A stretch of DNA of 64,000 nucleotides, taken from CAZWTD01 sp964637345 (GTDB taxonomy: Bacteria > Patescibacteriota > Patescibacteriia > HK-STAS-PATE-3). The notes under the pieces are model-generated. The model was given only the letters and a program-made list of their open reading frames with translations. It made no database searches and was not told where the DNA came from. The position numbers and the translations under genes are program-made. Location of the stretch: assembly GCA_964637345.1 (NCBI GenBank), contig CAZWTD010000002.1, positions 1-64,000 on the forward strand, read 5' to 3'. Positions 9,019 to 17,821 of the stretch are shown here, piece by piece; position 1 is the stretch's first letter; the number at the start of each line of letters is the position of its first letter.

Positions 9019-9798
9019 TTATTTGTGAGGAAGGAGTGCTCCAAGCTGCCAAACAACCACTACGCCGAGGATAATGAGGACGAGCTGGAGAATGCTTCGG
9101 CCGATTTTACGTTCATGCTGGATTGTTGGTACAAGGTCGGCTAGAGCGATGTAGATGAAGTTCCCGATAACAAAGGCGAGTAGGGGTACTTCAATTCGTT
9201 CGACGAGTTGAGCGTTTAAGAGAACGAGTAGAGCGCCTAAGGGGCTTACGAGCGCTCCGAGGAAGTTCCAGAGGAGCACCTTTGATCGTGCCATGCCACT
9301 ATGGATGAGGATGCTGAAATCACCAATTTCCTGTGGGATTTCGTGGGCAACGACGGCCAAGGAGGTAATAACTCCTAAGCCTGGGTCGGTTAAGAAGGCC
9401 AGGGCGATAATAGCGCCGTCGAGAAGGTTATGGATGGCGTCCCCGAAGATAACAAGCGGGCGAACGCTGGTCAGATTGGAATGCGGTTGCTCTTCGTGCG
9501 TCTCCTCGCCGTGCTGGTGCGAGTGGTGGTGCCAGACTAAAAGCTTTTCAAGGGTGAAGAAGGTGAGAACTCCAATAAGCGTTCCAACGAATACTGGGCC
9601 GGTGTTGTCTCCGGCGTGTTCGAGGGCCTCGGGGAATAACTCAAGGAAGCTAGCCCCGAGAATACTCCCGGCGGCGAAACTCATCAGATAGATTGACCAG
9701 CGCTTTATCCGCCATTCGTTGAGGATGAGGATAAGTCCGCCAAGAAGGCCGAGGAGACTGACGCCGGTGGTGATGGCAATAATAGTGAGTGTTGACAT
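9019..9798 (-). CDS. ZIP family divalent metal transporter
   Basis: 259 aa, about eight membrane helices. A His-rich cytoplasmic loop (HHHSHQHGEETHEEQPH, about residues 103-120) separates helices 3 and 4. Metal-path residues appear in helix 4 (GDAIHNLLDG) and helix 5 (VAHEIPQEIGD), the ZIP HN…D and HEIPQE signatures. It should carry Zn2+ or another divalent ion. It lies 8 nt downstream of the Fur-family gene and is transcribed with it, so it is probably repressed by that protein. The internal start with AAGGAT upstream is preferred to one 9 codons earlier, which would overlap the regulator. Confidence 0.9.
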   Translation of the reverse strand: MSTLTIIAITTGVSLLGLLGGLILILNEWRIKRWSIYLMSFAAGSILGASFLELFPEALEHAGDNTGPVFVGTLIGVLTFFTLEKLLVWHHHSHQHGEETHEEQPHSNLTSVRPLVIFGDAIHNLLDGAIIALAFLTDPGLGVITSLAVVAHEIPQEIGDFSILIHSGMARSKVLLWNFLGALVSPLGALLVLLNAQLVERIEVPLLAFVIGNFIYIALADLVPTIQHERKIGRSILQLVLIILGVVVVWQLGALLPHK

Positions 9799-9806
9799 AG
9801 GAATCC

Positions 9807-10223
9807 TTAGGTACAGCGGACGCAAACCCCGTAGAACTCGAGGGCGTGCCGTTGAGTGATAAATTGATAGTGTTTTCGGATGCGCCCCTCCTCTTCGCCG
9901 AGGTCGCGCTCAAGTTGGACGTCTTGAACCGTTTTACACCGAAGGCAGACGAGGTGGTGATGGTGGTTCCCGCGAAGCTCAAAGCGGCGGATTCCATCCC
10001 CAAAGTCGATAGCTTCAAGGAGGCCCTCCGCTTCGAGATGTTCAAGTTCTCGATAGACAGTGGTTTTATTTGGCTGCAGGCCAACGCGCGCGAGTCGTAT
10101 TCCCACCTCAGACGCCGAGAGGGGAGCTGAGGCTCGATCCAGGACCTTTGAGAGGCCGATTCGAACACGGGTTATCCGGAGGCCCTTTTGTTGGATGCTG
10201 TGTAACAAGTTCGCGTTAGGCAT
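9807..10223 (-). CDS. Fur-family metal-responsive repressor (Zur/Fur-like)
   Basis: 138 aa. N-terminal winged helix (residues 5-80, …NKTTVYRELEHLEAEGLL…). The hinge and metal site are in GNHHHHLVCLRC (about residues 82-93), and there is a C-terminal CVRC, giving two CxxC pairs for a structural zinc. It is cotranscribed with a ZIP importer, so the sensed metal is most simply zinc, though Mn or Fe cannot be excluded. A 17-bp perfect palindrome occupies its own promoter spacer, pointing to autorepression. The start at 10223 is chosen because the longer frame runs into that promoter. Confidence 0.88.
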   Translation of the reverse strand: MPNANLLHSIQQKGLRITRVRIGLSKVLDRASAPLSASEVGIRLARVGLQPNKTTVYRELEHLEAEGLLEAIDFGDGIRRFELRGNHHHHLVCLRCKTVQDVQLERDLGEEEGRIRKHYQFITQRHALEFYGVCVRCT

Positions 10224-10230
10224 GGAGTAA

Positions 10231-10259
10231 ACATAATGCAACTTAGTTGCATGTGTCAA
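10231..10259 (-). promoter_or_regulatory. Promoter and palindromic operator of the Fur-ZIP operon
   Basis: On the minus strand the -35 is TTGACA (10259-10254), the spacer is 17 bp and the -10 is TTATGT (10236-10231). The palindrome ATGCAACT-T-AGTTGCAT (10236-10252) almost exactly fills the spacer. That is where a bound repressor would block RNA polymerase. Confidence 0.75.
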
Positions 10260-10268
10260 GTACTCGAC

Positions 10269-10297
10269 TTGCCGAAAAGGGGAAAAACCGCTAGGCT
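10269..10297 (+). promoter_or_regulatory. Promoter of the isoprenoid-carrier operon (leaderless)
   Basis: -35 TTGCCG (10269-10274), 17-bp spacer, -10 TAGGCT (10292-10297). The ATG at 10305 is 7 nt after the -10. Confidence 0.6.
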
Positions 10298-10304
10298 AGA
10301 GCGT

Positions 10305-11408
10305 ATGAAGCAGGTTTACGCGGGAGTTTTTCGTGGTCGAAGACCGGCGTTACAAACGGAGATTGCCGACTGGAAGAGACAGGTAGAGCGTCGACTTGAA
10401 CGGGTATTTCAAGAGTACCCAAGCCAACTTCCGATCGGGACTCCAGAGGTGAAGTCTGCTATTCGGCTCCTCCGTGAATTTACCCTTCGTGCAGCGAGTA
10501 AACGGGTTCGGGCCTACCTTGTCCGTCTTGGCTATGAATCGCGGTCCGCTCGCGTGCCGCAGGGCCTTATTGACGTAGCAGCCGCCGTAGAGCTCATTCA
10601 GACCTACCTGCTCATTCATGATGATATTATTGATCGGGACGAGGTTCGGCGCGGCGGACCGACCGTGCACGCCGCTCTTCGGGCGCAATTGACCGTGCCG
10701 GTGTTAGAGCGACGTCGTTTGAGCAACAGCCTTGCCCTATTGATCGGGGATCTCGCCTTTAGTTGGGCGATGCGATTAGTAAGCGAGTCTCCATTTCCGG
10801 CGGAGCGACGATTGCGCGCGCTTCGCGTTCTTTTAACGACGCATGAGACCTGCGTTGGAGGGCAGTACCTCGACGTTCTACCCGTTAGCGAGATTTCGTT
10901 AACTCGCGAACGCGTCGAGGCAATCGCTCGGCGAAAAACAGCCTCCTATACCTTTGTTGGCCCCCTTTGCGCCGGGGCGTATTTAGCGGGAGCCTCAGAA
11001 ACGACAATTCGCGCGCTGTCAGCCTACGGGGAATCCGTTGGAATGGCCTATCAATGGATTGATGATTTAGATGACGTTCTCGCGCTGAAGCAGGGAGCGC
11101 GTTCCTCAAATGATCTCGACGAGGGTAAGGGGACTGCCGTTGTGATTGCAACGCGAAAACTTCTTCGCCCGTCAGAACGCCGTCGCTTTGACGCGCTTCT
11201 TCGGAAAGTCCCGAAAACACCTCTTGCCCTTCGGCGTTTGACGCGCTATGTTCATGAGGCGAAGGTTGAGAAAATGGTCCGCGCCGAAGCGGCGCACTTT
11301 GTCCAGCGGGGCATCCGCGCCCTAGCCTCACCGGCGGCGCTTCGTTCGGCTGCCCGCGGACGTTTACGAGAGGTATCGCACTTCATTCTTGGAGTAAAGA
11401 CTGAATGA
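10305..11408 (+). CDS. Polyprenyl (geranylgeranyl/farnesyl) diphosphate synthase
   Basis: 367 aa, trans-isoprenyl diphosphate synthase family. The first aspartate-rich motif is LIHDDIIDRDEVRRGGPTVH (around residue 102). The second is QWIDDLDDVLALKQG (around residue 251). The product is an allylic diphosphate (C15-C20), which is the primer for the next enzyme in the operon, UppS. Initiation at 10305 is preferred because an upstream in-frame ATG at 10236 lies within the divergent operator. The 4-nt ATGA overlap with uppS fits one operon for lipid carrier synthesis. Confidence 0.88.
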   Translation: MKQVYAGVFRGRRPALQTEIADWKRQVERRLERVFQEYPSQLPIGTPEVKSAIRLLREFTLRAASKRVRAYLVRLGYESRSARVPQGLIDVAAAVELIQTYLLIHDDIIDRDEVRRGGPTVHAALRAQLTVPVLERRRLSNSLALLIGDLAFSWAMRLVSESPFPAERRLRALRVLLTTHETCVGGQYLDVLPVSEISLTRERVEAIARRKTASYTFVGPLCAGAYLAGASETTIRALSAYGESVGMAYQWIDDLDDVLALKQGARSSNDLDEGKGTAVVIATRKLLRPSERRRFDALLRKVPKTPLALRRLTRYVHEAKVEKMVRAEAAHFVQRGIRALASPAALRSAARGRLREVSHFILGVKTE

Positions 11409-12097
11409 CGAAGAAGAACGTCCCGCGCCACGTTGCGATTATCCCAGACGGCAACCGCCGCTGGGCTCGACGAAACCATCTCCCATCGGTTCTCGGTCAT
11501 AAACATGGCGTCGAAGCTTTTGAGCGTATTTGCGATGAGGCGCTCGCGCAGGGCGTTGAGGTCCTTACCTTTTATACCTTCTCAAGCGAAAATTGGCATC
11601 GGACGAAGACCGAGGTGCGCTATCTTTTCCGTTTGCTTGAGGACGTGTTTACGAAACGGCTTGAAAAGTTACAACGGCAAGGCATCCAACTTCGCATCTC
11701 CGGGAGAGTCGACGAGTTTCCGAAGCGACTTCAGGAGATTGTCGCGTCCGCGGTTCAGGCAACGAAAAAAAATCGCCGTGGGATTGTTCATCTCTGCTTG
11801 AACTACGGAGGAAGAAACGAACTTATTGATGCAGTTCGTTCTCTTGTTCGAGCGAATACTCCGGCCGGACGGATCGATGCCCGCGCGATTTCAGCCCGCC
11901 TCTACCAGTCCGACCTCCCTGAGCCGGACTTGATCGTTCGAACTTCCGGTGAGCAGCGGCTTTCGGGTTTTTTACTTTGGCAGTCTGAGTACAGCGAGCT
12001 CTACTTTAGCGAGAAGCTGTGGCCAGATTTTCAGCCGGCTGATTTCCGGAAAGCGCTCGCCGAGTTTGTTCGCCGTCAGCGCCGTTACGGAGCGTAA
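11405..12097 (+). CDS. uppS: Isoprenyl transferase (undecaprenyl diphosphate synthase)
   Basis: 230 aa, cis-prenyltransferase. The catalytic Asp is in [10 protein letters not shown] (D15). The family motif [14 protein letters not shown] is near residue 55, and [25 protein letters not shown] near residue 178 binds isopentenyl diphosphate. It makes the C50-C55 diphosphate carrier for peptidoglycan and envelope glycans. It overlaps the polyprenyl synthase by ATGA and is followed one base later by a PAP2 phosphatase that could recycle or finish the carrier. Confidence 0.93.
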   Translation: [230 protein letters not shown]

Positions 12098-12098
12098 C

Positions 12099-12767
12099 AT
12101 GAGCATGGGGGAACGATCGCCAAATGTACTCCTTGATCTGAGTCGCCCAATCGGGCGATTTGCCGCTTTTGTGTGGATTATGGGTCTCTTCTCGCTCTAC
12201 TTTCCAATTAACTGGGCTTGGGGCGCAGTCCATCAGTTGAAGACCCCACTCGACGAGTTTATTCCTCTTGTGCCAGCCTTCGTTATTCCCTATGTGTTTG
12301 TGTTTTTTGCCTGGGGTGCGGGCTTAATGGGCTGGGCGATTGTGTGGCGCCCGAAGCTCTTTCTGCGCCTCGTCGCCTCATTTACCATTGCGTGCGGCCT
12401 CTCCTACATTGTCTATTTGGCTTTCCAAACGACGGTGCCGCGGCCAGACCTTGAGGTGACCGACGGGTTTACCCGCATCCTAAAGTGGATATATAGTAGC
12501 GATCGGCGCTTCAACGCTTTCCCCTCAGGTCATACATTAACGACAACAATTCTTCTCTTGTCGACCTACCCGATCGTTCGGGGTCTCTGGAAAGTGGTTT
12601 TTTGCCTTGCAGCTGCAAGTATTATCGCAGCGACGCTTCTCTTGAAACAGCATTACATTCTGGATATCTTAGCTGGGCTTGCGGTTGGCTCGTTTTCCTT
12701 TTGGCTTGGACAAAAAATCGGCCCTTGCTTCTATCCGGCAGAGGAAAAACGCGAAAGGCCGAGCTAG
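12099..12767 (+). CDS. PAP2-family membrane phosphatase
   Basis: 222 aa with about six membrane helices. PAP2 motifs are visible: TTVPRPD (C1-like, its Lys not obvious), FPSGHT (C2, about residue 140) and LKQHYILD (C3, His and Asp of the catalytic pair). In this operon it probably dephosphorylates undecaprenyl diphosphate, a second route beside the UppP at 17818. Two ATGs (12099, 12105) are possible. Its TAG stop is shared as CTAG with the TAG of the convergent YibE/F gene. Confidence 0.82.
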   Translation: MSMGERSPNVLLDLSRPIGRFAAFVWIMGLFSLYFPINWAWGAVHQLKTPLDEFIPLVPAFVIPYVFVFFAWGAGLMGWAIVWRPKLFLRLVASFTIACGLSYIVYLAFQTTVPRPDLEVTDGFTRILKWIYSSDRRFNAFPSGHTLTTTILLLSTYPIVRGLWKVVFCLAAASIIAATLLLKQHYILDILAGLAVGSFSFWLGQKIGPCFYPAEEKRERPS

Positions 12768-13915
12768 CGCTGCGTATTCGTCGATCCTGGATGGGGAGCG
12801 AGAAAACGGGCGGCTAAGGTTGTTGCAATTGGAACTGCGAGGATGAGCGCGCTACTGCCGACAAGTGTTCGGATGACTTCTTCAACAATGAACTGGTCAT
12901 TGAGTGTGATCCAGAGCGGGACCTCGCTTCGGAGTCCGAAAAGGAGAAAGAGCGGCAGGGCAGCGCCGACATAGGCGAGCGCGAGCGTATTGACGAGAGA
13001 GGCAATATGGCCGCGCCCCACACGGAGGGCTCTTCGGATCAGTTCGCTGCGGGGCAGTTCGGCATTGGCGCTTGCGAGCTCTTCGACCACACTTGTTTGC
13101 GCGGTCGTTATATCATCAAGAACGCCGAGTGTTCCGAGGAGGATGCCCCCGAGGAGGAGCCCGGAGAAGTTGATTGAAAGGCTTGGGTCATTGAAGAGCA
13201 TAACAGCTTCTTCGCTTCCCAATCCGTTTAATCGAGCAAGCGAAGTAAAAAAGATCGCCAGAAGCGATCCAAGGCCGAGGGTAATGAGAGAGCTCGTGAG
13301 TGCAATGGTGGTGCGGCGGCTTATCCCGTGCGAGAAGTAGTGCGATGTTATTGCAATCGCAACCGAAGCTACAAGGCAGGTTGAGAGGGGGTCACCCCCG
13401 CGCGCTATTGTTGGGATGAGGTAGGCGCCGATGATGAGAATACTGATCGCGAGTCCGAGGATTGATGATACCCCTCGTTTTCTCGCGAAGAGGACAACCA
13501 AGACGAAGAAGAGGGCAATAACGATGAGTACAGAGGGGAAGCGGTAGGCATCGATGATCGTGTCAACGGTTTCTCCGCTTGCACCGCTTGTGAGAATGAC
13601 AACGGTCTGACCAAGGGAGACAAGTTGGTCATCCCGAAGGTCTTCGAGTAAGCCATGGTCTAGCGTCCGCTCGGTGTTTTTTTCCGGCCCCGAGAGGAAA
13701 CGGATTTGGACCTTTTGCCAAGCGGAAGTCCCCAGTTCTCCGTTCGTCCTCGTTCCACTCTCGAGAATGTGAATCACTTTGGCCCGTGCGTAGGTGTCCG
13801 GGGACCCACTTGCCTTGGCGGGAATGGGATTACCGAAAAAGAAACTGAGGAAGAGGCTGAAAACAGCAAGGCCTTCAAGGACTACGCGTTCTCGCGGGGT
13901 TTTCCAGATAATCAT
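12764..13915 (-). CDS. YibE/F family membrane protein
   Basis: 383 aa. An N-terminal signal or anchor segment precedes an exported beta-rich domain (residues 30-130), then about seven membrane helices. Family features include LGTLGVLDDITTAQTSVVEEL (about residue 248) and the loop RVGRGHIASLVNTLALAYVGAALP. Function is unproven in the family, and a transporter role is usually assumed. I chose the start at 13915 because TACACT lies 7 nt upstream (13928-13923) and gives a signal-peptide-like N-terminus. An ATG at 13942 is also in frame. Divergent from rarA. Confidence 0.85.
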   Translation of the reverse strand: MIIWKTPRERVVLEGLAVFSLFLSFFFGNPIPAKASGSPDTYARAKVIHILESGTRTNGELGTSAWQKVQIRFLSGPEKNTERTLDHGLLEDLRDDQLVSLGQTVVILTSGASGETVDTIIDAYRFPSVLIVIALFFVLVVLFARKRGVSSILGLAISILIIGAYLIPTIARGGDPLSTCLVASVAIAITSHYFSHGISRRTTIALTSSLITLGLGSLLAIFFTSLARLNGLGSEEAVMLFNDPSLSINFSGLLLGGILLGTLGVLDDITTAQTSVVEELASANAELPRSELIRRALRVGRGHIASLVNTLALAYVGAALPLFLLFGLRSEVPLWITLNDQFIVEEVIRTLVGSSALILAVPIATTLAARFLAPHPGSTNTQR

Positions 13916-13922
13916 TATCCGC

Positions 13923-13928
13923 AGTGTA
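13923..13928 (-). promoter_or_regulatory. -10 element of the YibE/F gene (leaderless)
   Basis: TACACT on the minus strand, 7 nt from the ATG at 13915. At 17 bp upstream the sequence is TTTCCG, a moderate -35. Confidence 0.5.
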
Positions 13929-13991
13929 TCAACTTCACTCATACACGGAAAGAGGCTAGTGATTTCGAAGTTTTTTTGATAGGGTGAAGAT

Positions 13992-15299
13992 ATGTCAGAT
14001 GACCTATTTTCGAGTTCTCGACGCAGCGCCCGTGTTCGAATGGCTCCATTAGCGGAACGGCTCCGACCCCGGAGTTTTGAGGAGTTTCTCGAACAGGAGG
14101 CGCTTGTGAATGAGGGGAGCGTGCTCCGCTTGGCAATTGAGAACGACGAACTTTTCTCGATGATTTTTTGGGGCCCGCCGGGTTCAGGAAAAACAACGCT
14201 CGCGAGGCTAGTTGCGGAAAAAACAAAGGCGAATTTCGTTCAGTTATCAGCAGTCAGTTCGGGAATTGACGAGCTTCGAAAAGTCGTACGCCAAGCGGAA
14301 GCGGACTGGAAGTATGACGGCCGACGAACCATTCTTTTTGTCGATGAAATTCATCGGTGGAACAAAGCTCAGCAAGACGCTTTTCTTCCCTTCGTTGAGA
14401 ATGGCACGATAGTCCTTATCGGGGCGACAACTGAAAATCCTTCTTTTGAGGTGATTGCGCCGCTTCTTTCGCGTTGCCAGGTGTATACACTGTACCGGTT
14501 GAGCCCTGAAGGGCTTGCGCGGCTCGTGAAGCGTGCCTTAACCGATCGAGAACGCGGATACGGGGATCGGAAGACCACGATAGTACCGGCGGCTTTGGAT
14601 TTTCTTGTCGGAGAATCAAATGGCGATGCACGAGCTCTTCTCAACGCGCTTGAGATCGCCGTGAAGGCTGCGCCCGTCCAGGGGAGGGGACCGCGACGCA
14701 TAACGCTCGCCTTAGTCGAGGCGGCTGTTCAAAAACGCCATCTGTATTTCGATAAAGGTGGAGAAGAGTATTACAATATTATCTCTGCGTTTATTAAGTC
14801 TATGCGGGGGTCAGACCCGGACGCGACCGTCTACTGGCTCGCTCGACTGTTAGAAGCCGGTGAGGATCCGAAGTTCATTGCACGACGAATGGTTGTGTTT
14901 GCTTCAGAAGATGTCTCAGTAGCGGATCCCCAAGCGCTTGCTCTTGCGGTTGCGACCTTTCATGCCGTTGAGCTTATCGGGCCTCCCGAGTGTGCAATCA
15001 ACCTGTCACACTGCGCTATTGCTCTCGCCCTCGCTTCGAAGAATAATTCGACCTATGAGGCTCTTCAGAGAGCGCGCGATGATGTGGCCACAACGCTGAA
15101 TGAGCCGGTTCCGCTCCACCTTCGAAACGCGCCGACCGAACTCATGAAAAAACTGGGTTATGGGAAAGGCTACAAATACTCTCATCACTACTCTGCGTTA
15201 GATGGGCGCCAGGAGTATCTTCCGACGCGCTTGAGCGGCCGCCGCTACTTTATTCCGAAGCCTAAAGCCAAGCGAACAAAGAAAACCCGCTCCATATGA
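13992..15299 (+). CDS. rarA: Replication-associated recombination protein A (RarA/MgsA AAA+ ATPase)
   Basis: 435 aa, full length for the family. Walker A GPPGSGKTT (61-69). Walker B FVDEI with HRWNKAQQDAFLP (116-131). Sensor 1 is in LIGATTENPSFE and the sensor 2 region follows. The C-terminal MgsA tetramerisation domain begins near residue 265 (…KSMRGSDPDATVYWLARLL…) and contains ALALASKNNSTYEA. It acts at stalled replication forks and binds SSB and clamp-loader-like ends. It overlaps the DedA gene by ATGA. Confidence 0.93.
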   Translation: MSDDLFSSSRRSARVRMAPLAERLRPRSFEEFLEQEALVNEGSVLRLAIENDELFSMIFWGPPGSGKTTLARLVAEKTKANFVQLSAVSSGIDELRKVVRQAEADWKYDGRRTILFVDEIHRWNKAQQDAFLPFVENGTIVLIGATTENPSFEVIAPLLSRCQVYTLYRLSPEGLARLVKRALTDRERGYGDRKTTIVPAALDFLVGESNGDARALLNALEIAVKAAPVQGRGPRRITLALVEAAVQKRHLYFDKGGEEYYNIISAFIKSMRGSDPDATVYWLARLLEAGEDPKFIARRMVVFASEDVSVADPQALALAVATFHAVELIGPPECAINLSHCAIALALASKNNSTYEALQRARDDVATTLNEPVPLHLRNAPTELMKKLGYGKGYKYSHHYSALDGRQEYLPTRLSGRRYFIPKPKAKRTKKTRSI

Positions 15300-16063
15300 C
15301 GAATGCCGATATCCTTCCGAAGCCAAAACGATTCGGACCAGAGGAACGATTTTTAGTAATCGGGCTTAGCGTGGTGTCGCTTTTCATTATCGCGATGCTC
15401 GTCTTTCCAGAGTTAGGGGATGAGCTTTCACGCTTCTCTCGGTCTTGGCAGGCTCTTGCGATTACGTATGGCTATCTTGGAGCTTTCGTTAGCTCTTTGG
15501 TCGGGAACGCGACTGTCATCATTGTCTTTCCCTACACAGCAATTATCTTTCTTCTTGCTGCCTTCGGATTGAATCCCTGGCTCTTAGCCCTCGTGACCGG
15601 GCTAGGATCCATGTTGGGCGAACTCGTCAGCTATGTTGTCGCGCGGACAGGATCGGGTGCATTCGAGCGAAAGAGACCGACCTCATACGCCGCCGTCCGT
15701 TCGATTGTTGAACGTCGACCTCGCCTTATTCCGCTCCTGCTCTTTTCCTTCGCTGCGCTTCCTCTTCCGGATGATCTCTTGCTCATTCCGCTCGGAATTG
15801 TCCGCTACTCAATTTGGAAAATTATCGGACCGAACTTTCTTGGAAAGCTTACTGCTGCTCTGGTCATTACCTATACCGGTCGGCAGGCGAACGCGCTCGT
15901 TTTTACCAATCAATCAGCGACTGGGGATATACTTTTTAACGGGGTCATTCTTGGAGTTATCGTCATCGGCCTCTACCTCTTTTTTCGCATTCGCTGGGAG
16001 CAGGTGTTACAGCGCTTTGTCCCGGATTTTCCCGACCAACTTCCTCGGACAACCCTCCGCTAG
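15296..16063 (+). CDS. DedA/VTT-family membrane protein
   Basis: 255 aa. Membrane helices with the VTT core: a re-entrant hydrophobic stretch (FAAFG…LGSMLGELVSYVVARTGSG, about residues 85-120), then FAALPLPDDLLLIPLGIVRYS with a conserved Pro and acidic pair. Members are implicated in undecaprenyl-phosphate or phospholipid flipping across the membrane, fitting the nearby uppS, PAP2 and UppP genes; the exact substrate is inference. ATGA overlap with rarA. Confidence 0.82.
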   Translation: MTNADILPKPKRFGPEERFLVIGLSVVSLFIIAMLVFPELGDELSRFSRSWQALAITYGYLGAFVSSLVGNATVIIVFPYTAIIFLLAAFGLNPWLLALVTGLGSMLGELVSYVVARTGSGAFERKRPTSYAAVRSIVERRPRLIPLLLFSFAALPLPDDLLLIPLGIVRYSIWKIIGPNFLGKLTAALVITYTGRQANALVFTNQSATGDILFNGVILGVIVIGLYLFFRIRWEQVLQRFVPDFPDQLPRTTLR

Positions 16064-16083
16064 CCTTCTCAAACAGTTTTTGC

Positions 16084-16089
16084 TACACT
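16084..16089 (+). promoter_or_regulatory. Extended -10 of the response regulator gene
   Basis: TACACT preceded by TGC (extended -10). The start codon is 26 nt downstream at 16115. No good -35 is seen. Confidence 0.45.
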
Positions 16090-16114
16090 GGGCGCAGCCA
16101 TCAGGTTAACTGCC

Positions 16115-16588
16115 ATGAAAATCATTATTCTTGAAGACGACGCGACTATCCGACGACTTTATCGGACGATGTTTCTTAAGGCAGGCTTTGATGTTCGCGC
16201 TTACGCTGATGCCATCGATATTGTCATGAAGACAAAAGCATTTCATCCAGATGTAGTGTTAACAGATCTTCTCATGCCGAAGATTGATGGCTATGAAGCC
16301 ATTCGATTATTAAGGGCGGAAGAGAGTCTACACGACCTTCCCATTGTCGTTATTTCTAATCTCGGCGATTACGTGAGTCAGCAAAAGTCCGCCTATCTCG
16401 GGGCCACTGATTTCGTCGTGAAGTCAAATTTCACCCCCTCGGCCTTAACGGCACGCATTCGTGACGTTGTCGCCGGTAAAGTTCCTAAACTCGTTGTTGA
16501 TCCAAAGGTGACCGCATTTCTCCAGGCGGAAGAGCGTGCCCACGCTGAACACGCGAAGATGACATCTGAGGATCGTCAGTACACATAA
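16115..16588 (+). CDS. Single-domain response regulator (REC)
   Basis: 157 aa. A complete receiver domain covers residues 1-122: acidic pair D8-D9, phosphoacceptor D51 in VVLTDLLMPK, S81 and K103 (FVVKSN). The ~35-residue C-terminal tail is charged (…AEERAHAEHAKM…) and has no DNA-binding domain, so it would act through protein contacts. No histidine kinase gene is in the window. It is followed 3 nt later by a small gene of unknown function, possibly its partner. Confidence 0.88.
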   Translation: MKIIILEDDATIRRLYRTMFLKAGFDVRAYADAIDIVMKTKAFHPDVVLTDLLMPKIDGYEAIRLLRAEESLHDLPIVVISNLGDYVSQQKSAYLGATDFVVKSNFTPSALTARIRDVVAGKVPKLVVDPKVTAFLQAEERAHAEHAKMTSEDRQYT

Positions 16589-16591
16589 ACT

Positions 16592-16918
16592 ATGACTGAC
16601 GAACGCTGGCAAGAAACCCTCGATCAACTCAGCGAGCGTTTTTCCGTTTTGTCTCGGGCGACTGAGCCAGCTGAAGACGGGCATGGAACAACCGAACGGG
16701 TGGTATTCTCTGGTCCACTTGGGAAGCTTCGCCTGTCGCGGACGGTGCATGATCGAGTTGTCGGTGAGCGGGCAACCGGCTCACATCGTATCGGGAGCGA
16801 CGTTGCGATTGAAAAGGTGTACGACTCTGGCGATCACGTCAGCTTTTTAACGCTGGAACGCGAGGGTGCGAGCGGAGAGTGGGAAGAGCTTGATCCAGCC
16901 AAGTTAGGAGTAAGCTAA
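16592..16918 (+). CDS. Small soluble protein of unknown function
   Basis: 108 aa, no Cys, no membrane segment. It has an acidic helical N-terminus (residues 1-25), a disordered linker, then a beta-rich stretch (VVFSGPLGKLRLSRTV…VSFLTLE). It begins 3 nt after the response regulator stop and ends 6 nt before fpg, so it is probably cotranscribed with both. I do not recognise the family. Confidence 0.65.
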   Translation: MTDERWQETLDQLSERFSVLSRATEPAEDGHGTTERVVFSGPLGKLRLSRTVHDRVVGERATGSHRIGSDVAIEKVYDSGDHVSFLTLEREGASGEWEELDPAKLGVS

Positions 16919-16924
16919 CACACG

Positions 16925-17821
16925 GTGCCCGAGCTTCCAGAGGTTGAAACAGTCCGCCGGACGCTCCGTCCCGTTCTTCTCGGACGGCGTTTTGAAAAAG
17001 TAGAAGTCCGACTACCAAAGCTGATCCGCGGCTCTCCTCTCGAAATAGTGAAGCTCAATCACGATCGAATCTGTGGGCTTGAACGCCGAGCGAAGATCCT
17101 CATTATCCGTTTGGAATCCGGGCGCAGTCTTTTGATCCATTTAAAAATGACGGGACAACTCATTCACGTTCAGCGGGACGGCAAGCTGCTGACAGGAGGG
17201 CACCCAATTCCCGGTGGGGAGGTGGGCTTACCAAATCGAACAACTCAGGCAATTTTTCATCTTGATGACGGAAGTGCGTTATTTTTTAACGATGTTAGAA
17301 AATTTGCCTATCTCCGCCTCCATCACCATCGTGAGCTTCAGGCTTTATTCACGCTTCTTGGACCGGAACCGCTTCTCCCTTCCTTTACCTTTGCGGTGTT
17401 TCGTTCGGCCGTCGCTCGTCGGCTCAAGTCTCAAACGAAAGACGTGCTTCTTGATCAAAGCGTTATTGCGGGACTTGGTAACATCTATGCCGATGAGGTG
17501 AATTTTGCCGCCAGGATCCACCCGCGTCGGCTGGTACGGAGCTTGTCGGAGGAGGAACTTCGCGCAATCTACGGGGCAATAAAGCGCATTCTTCGTTTTG
17601 CGGTTCAAAAGCGCGGTACAACCTTTAGGCATTTTCGAGACGGTCGCGGGGCCCAAGGTGGAATGCGCGCCTATCTCAAGGTCTACGGACGAAGCGGCCA
17701 GCCCTGCGTGCGATGTAAAACGCTGATTGTCAGAGAGAAACTCGGAAGCCGCTCCGCCCACTACTGTCCGAGATGCCAAACCTTGACCAAACCGAAGTGG
17801 GCGGGTACGCTCTCCGTATGA
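16925..17821 (+). CDS. mutM: Formamidopyrimidine-DNA glycosylase (Fpg/MutM)
   Basis: 298 aa, GTG start giving M-PELPEVETVRR; after Met removal P1 is the Schiff-base nucleophile and E2 the catalytic acid. A conserved Lys is in HLKMTGQL. The helix-two-turn-helix DQSVIAGLGNIYADEVNF binds DNA. The C-terminal zinc finger has CVRC and CPRC (about residues 262-286). It removes 8-oxoguanine and formamidopyrimidines. With MutY at 52753 it supplies two parts of the GO system. ATGA overlap with uppP. Confidence 0.95.
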   Translation: MPELPEVETVRRTLRPVLLGRRFEKVEVRLPKLIRGSPLEIVKLNHDRICGLERRAKILIIRLESGRSLLIHLKMTGQLIHVQRDGKLLTGGHPIPGGEVGLPNRTTQAIFHLDDGSALFFNDVRKFAYLRLHHHRELQALFTLLGPEPLLPSFTFAVFRSAVARRLKSQTKDVLLDQSVIAGLGNIYADEVNFAARIHPRRLVRSLSEEELRAIYGAIKRILRFAVQKRGTTFRHFRDGRGAQGGMRAYLKVYGRSGQPCVRCKTLIVREKLGSRSAHYCPRCQTLTKPKWAGTLSV

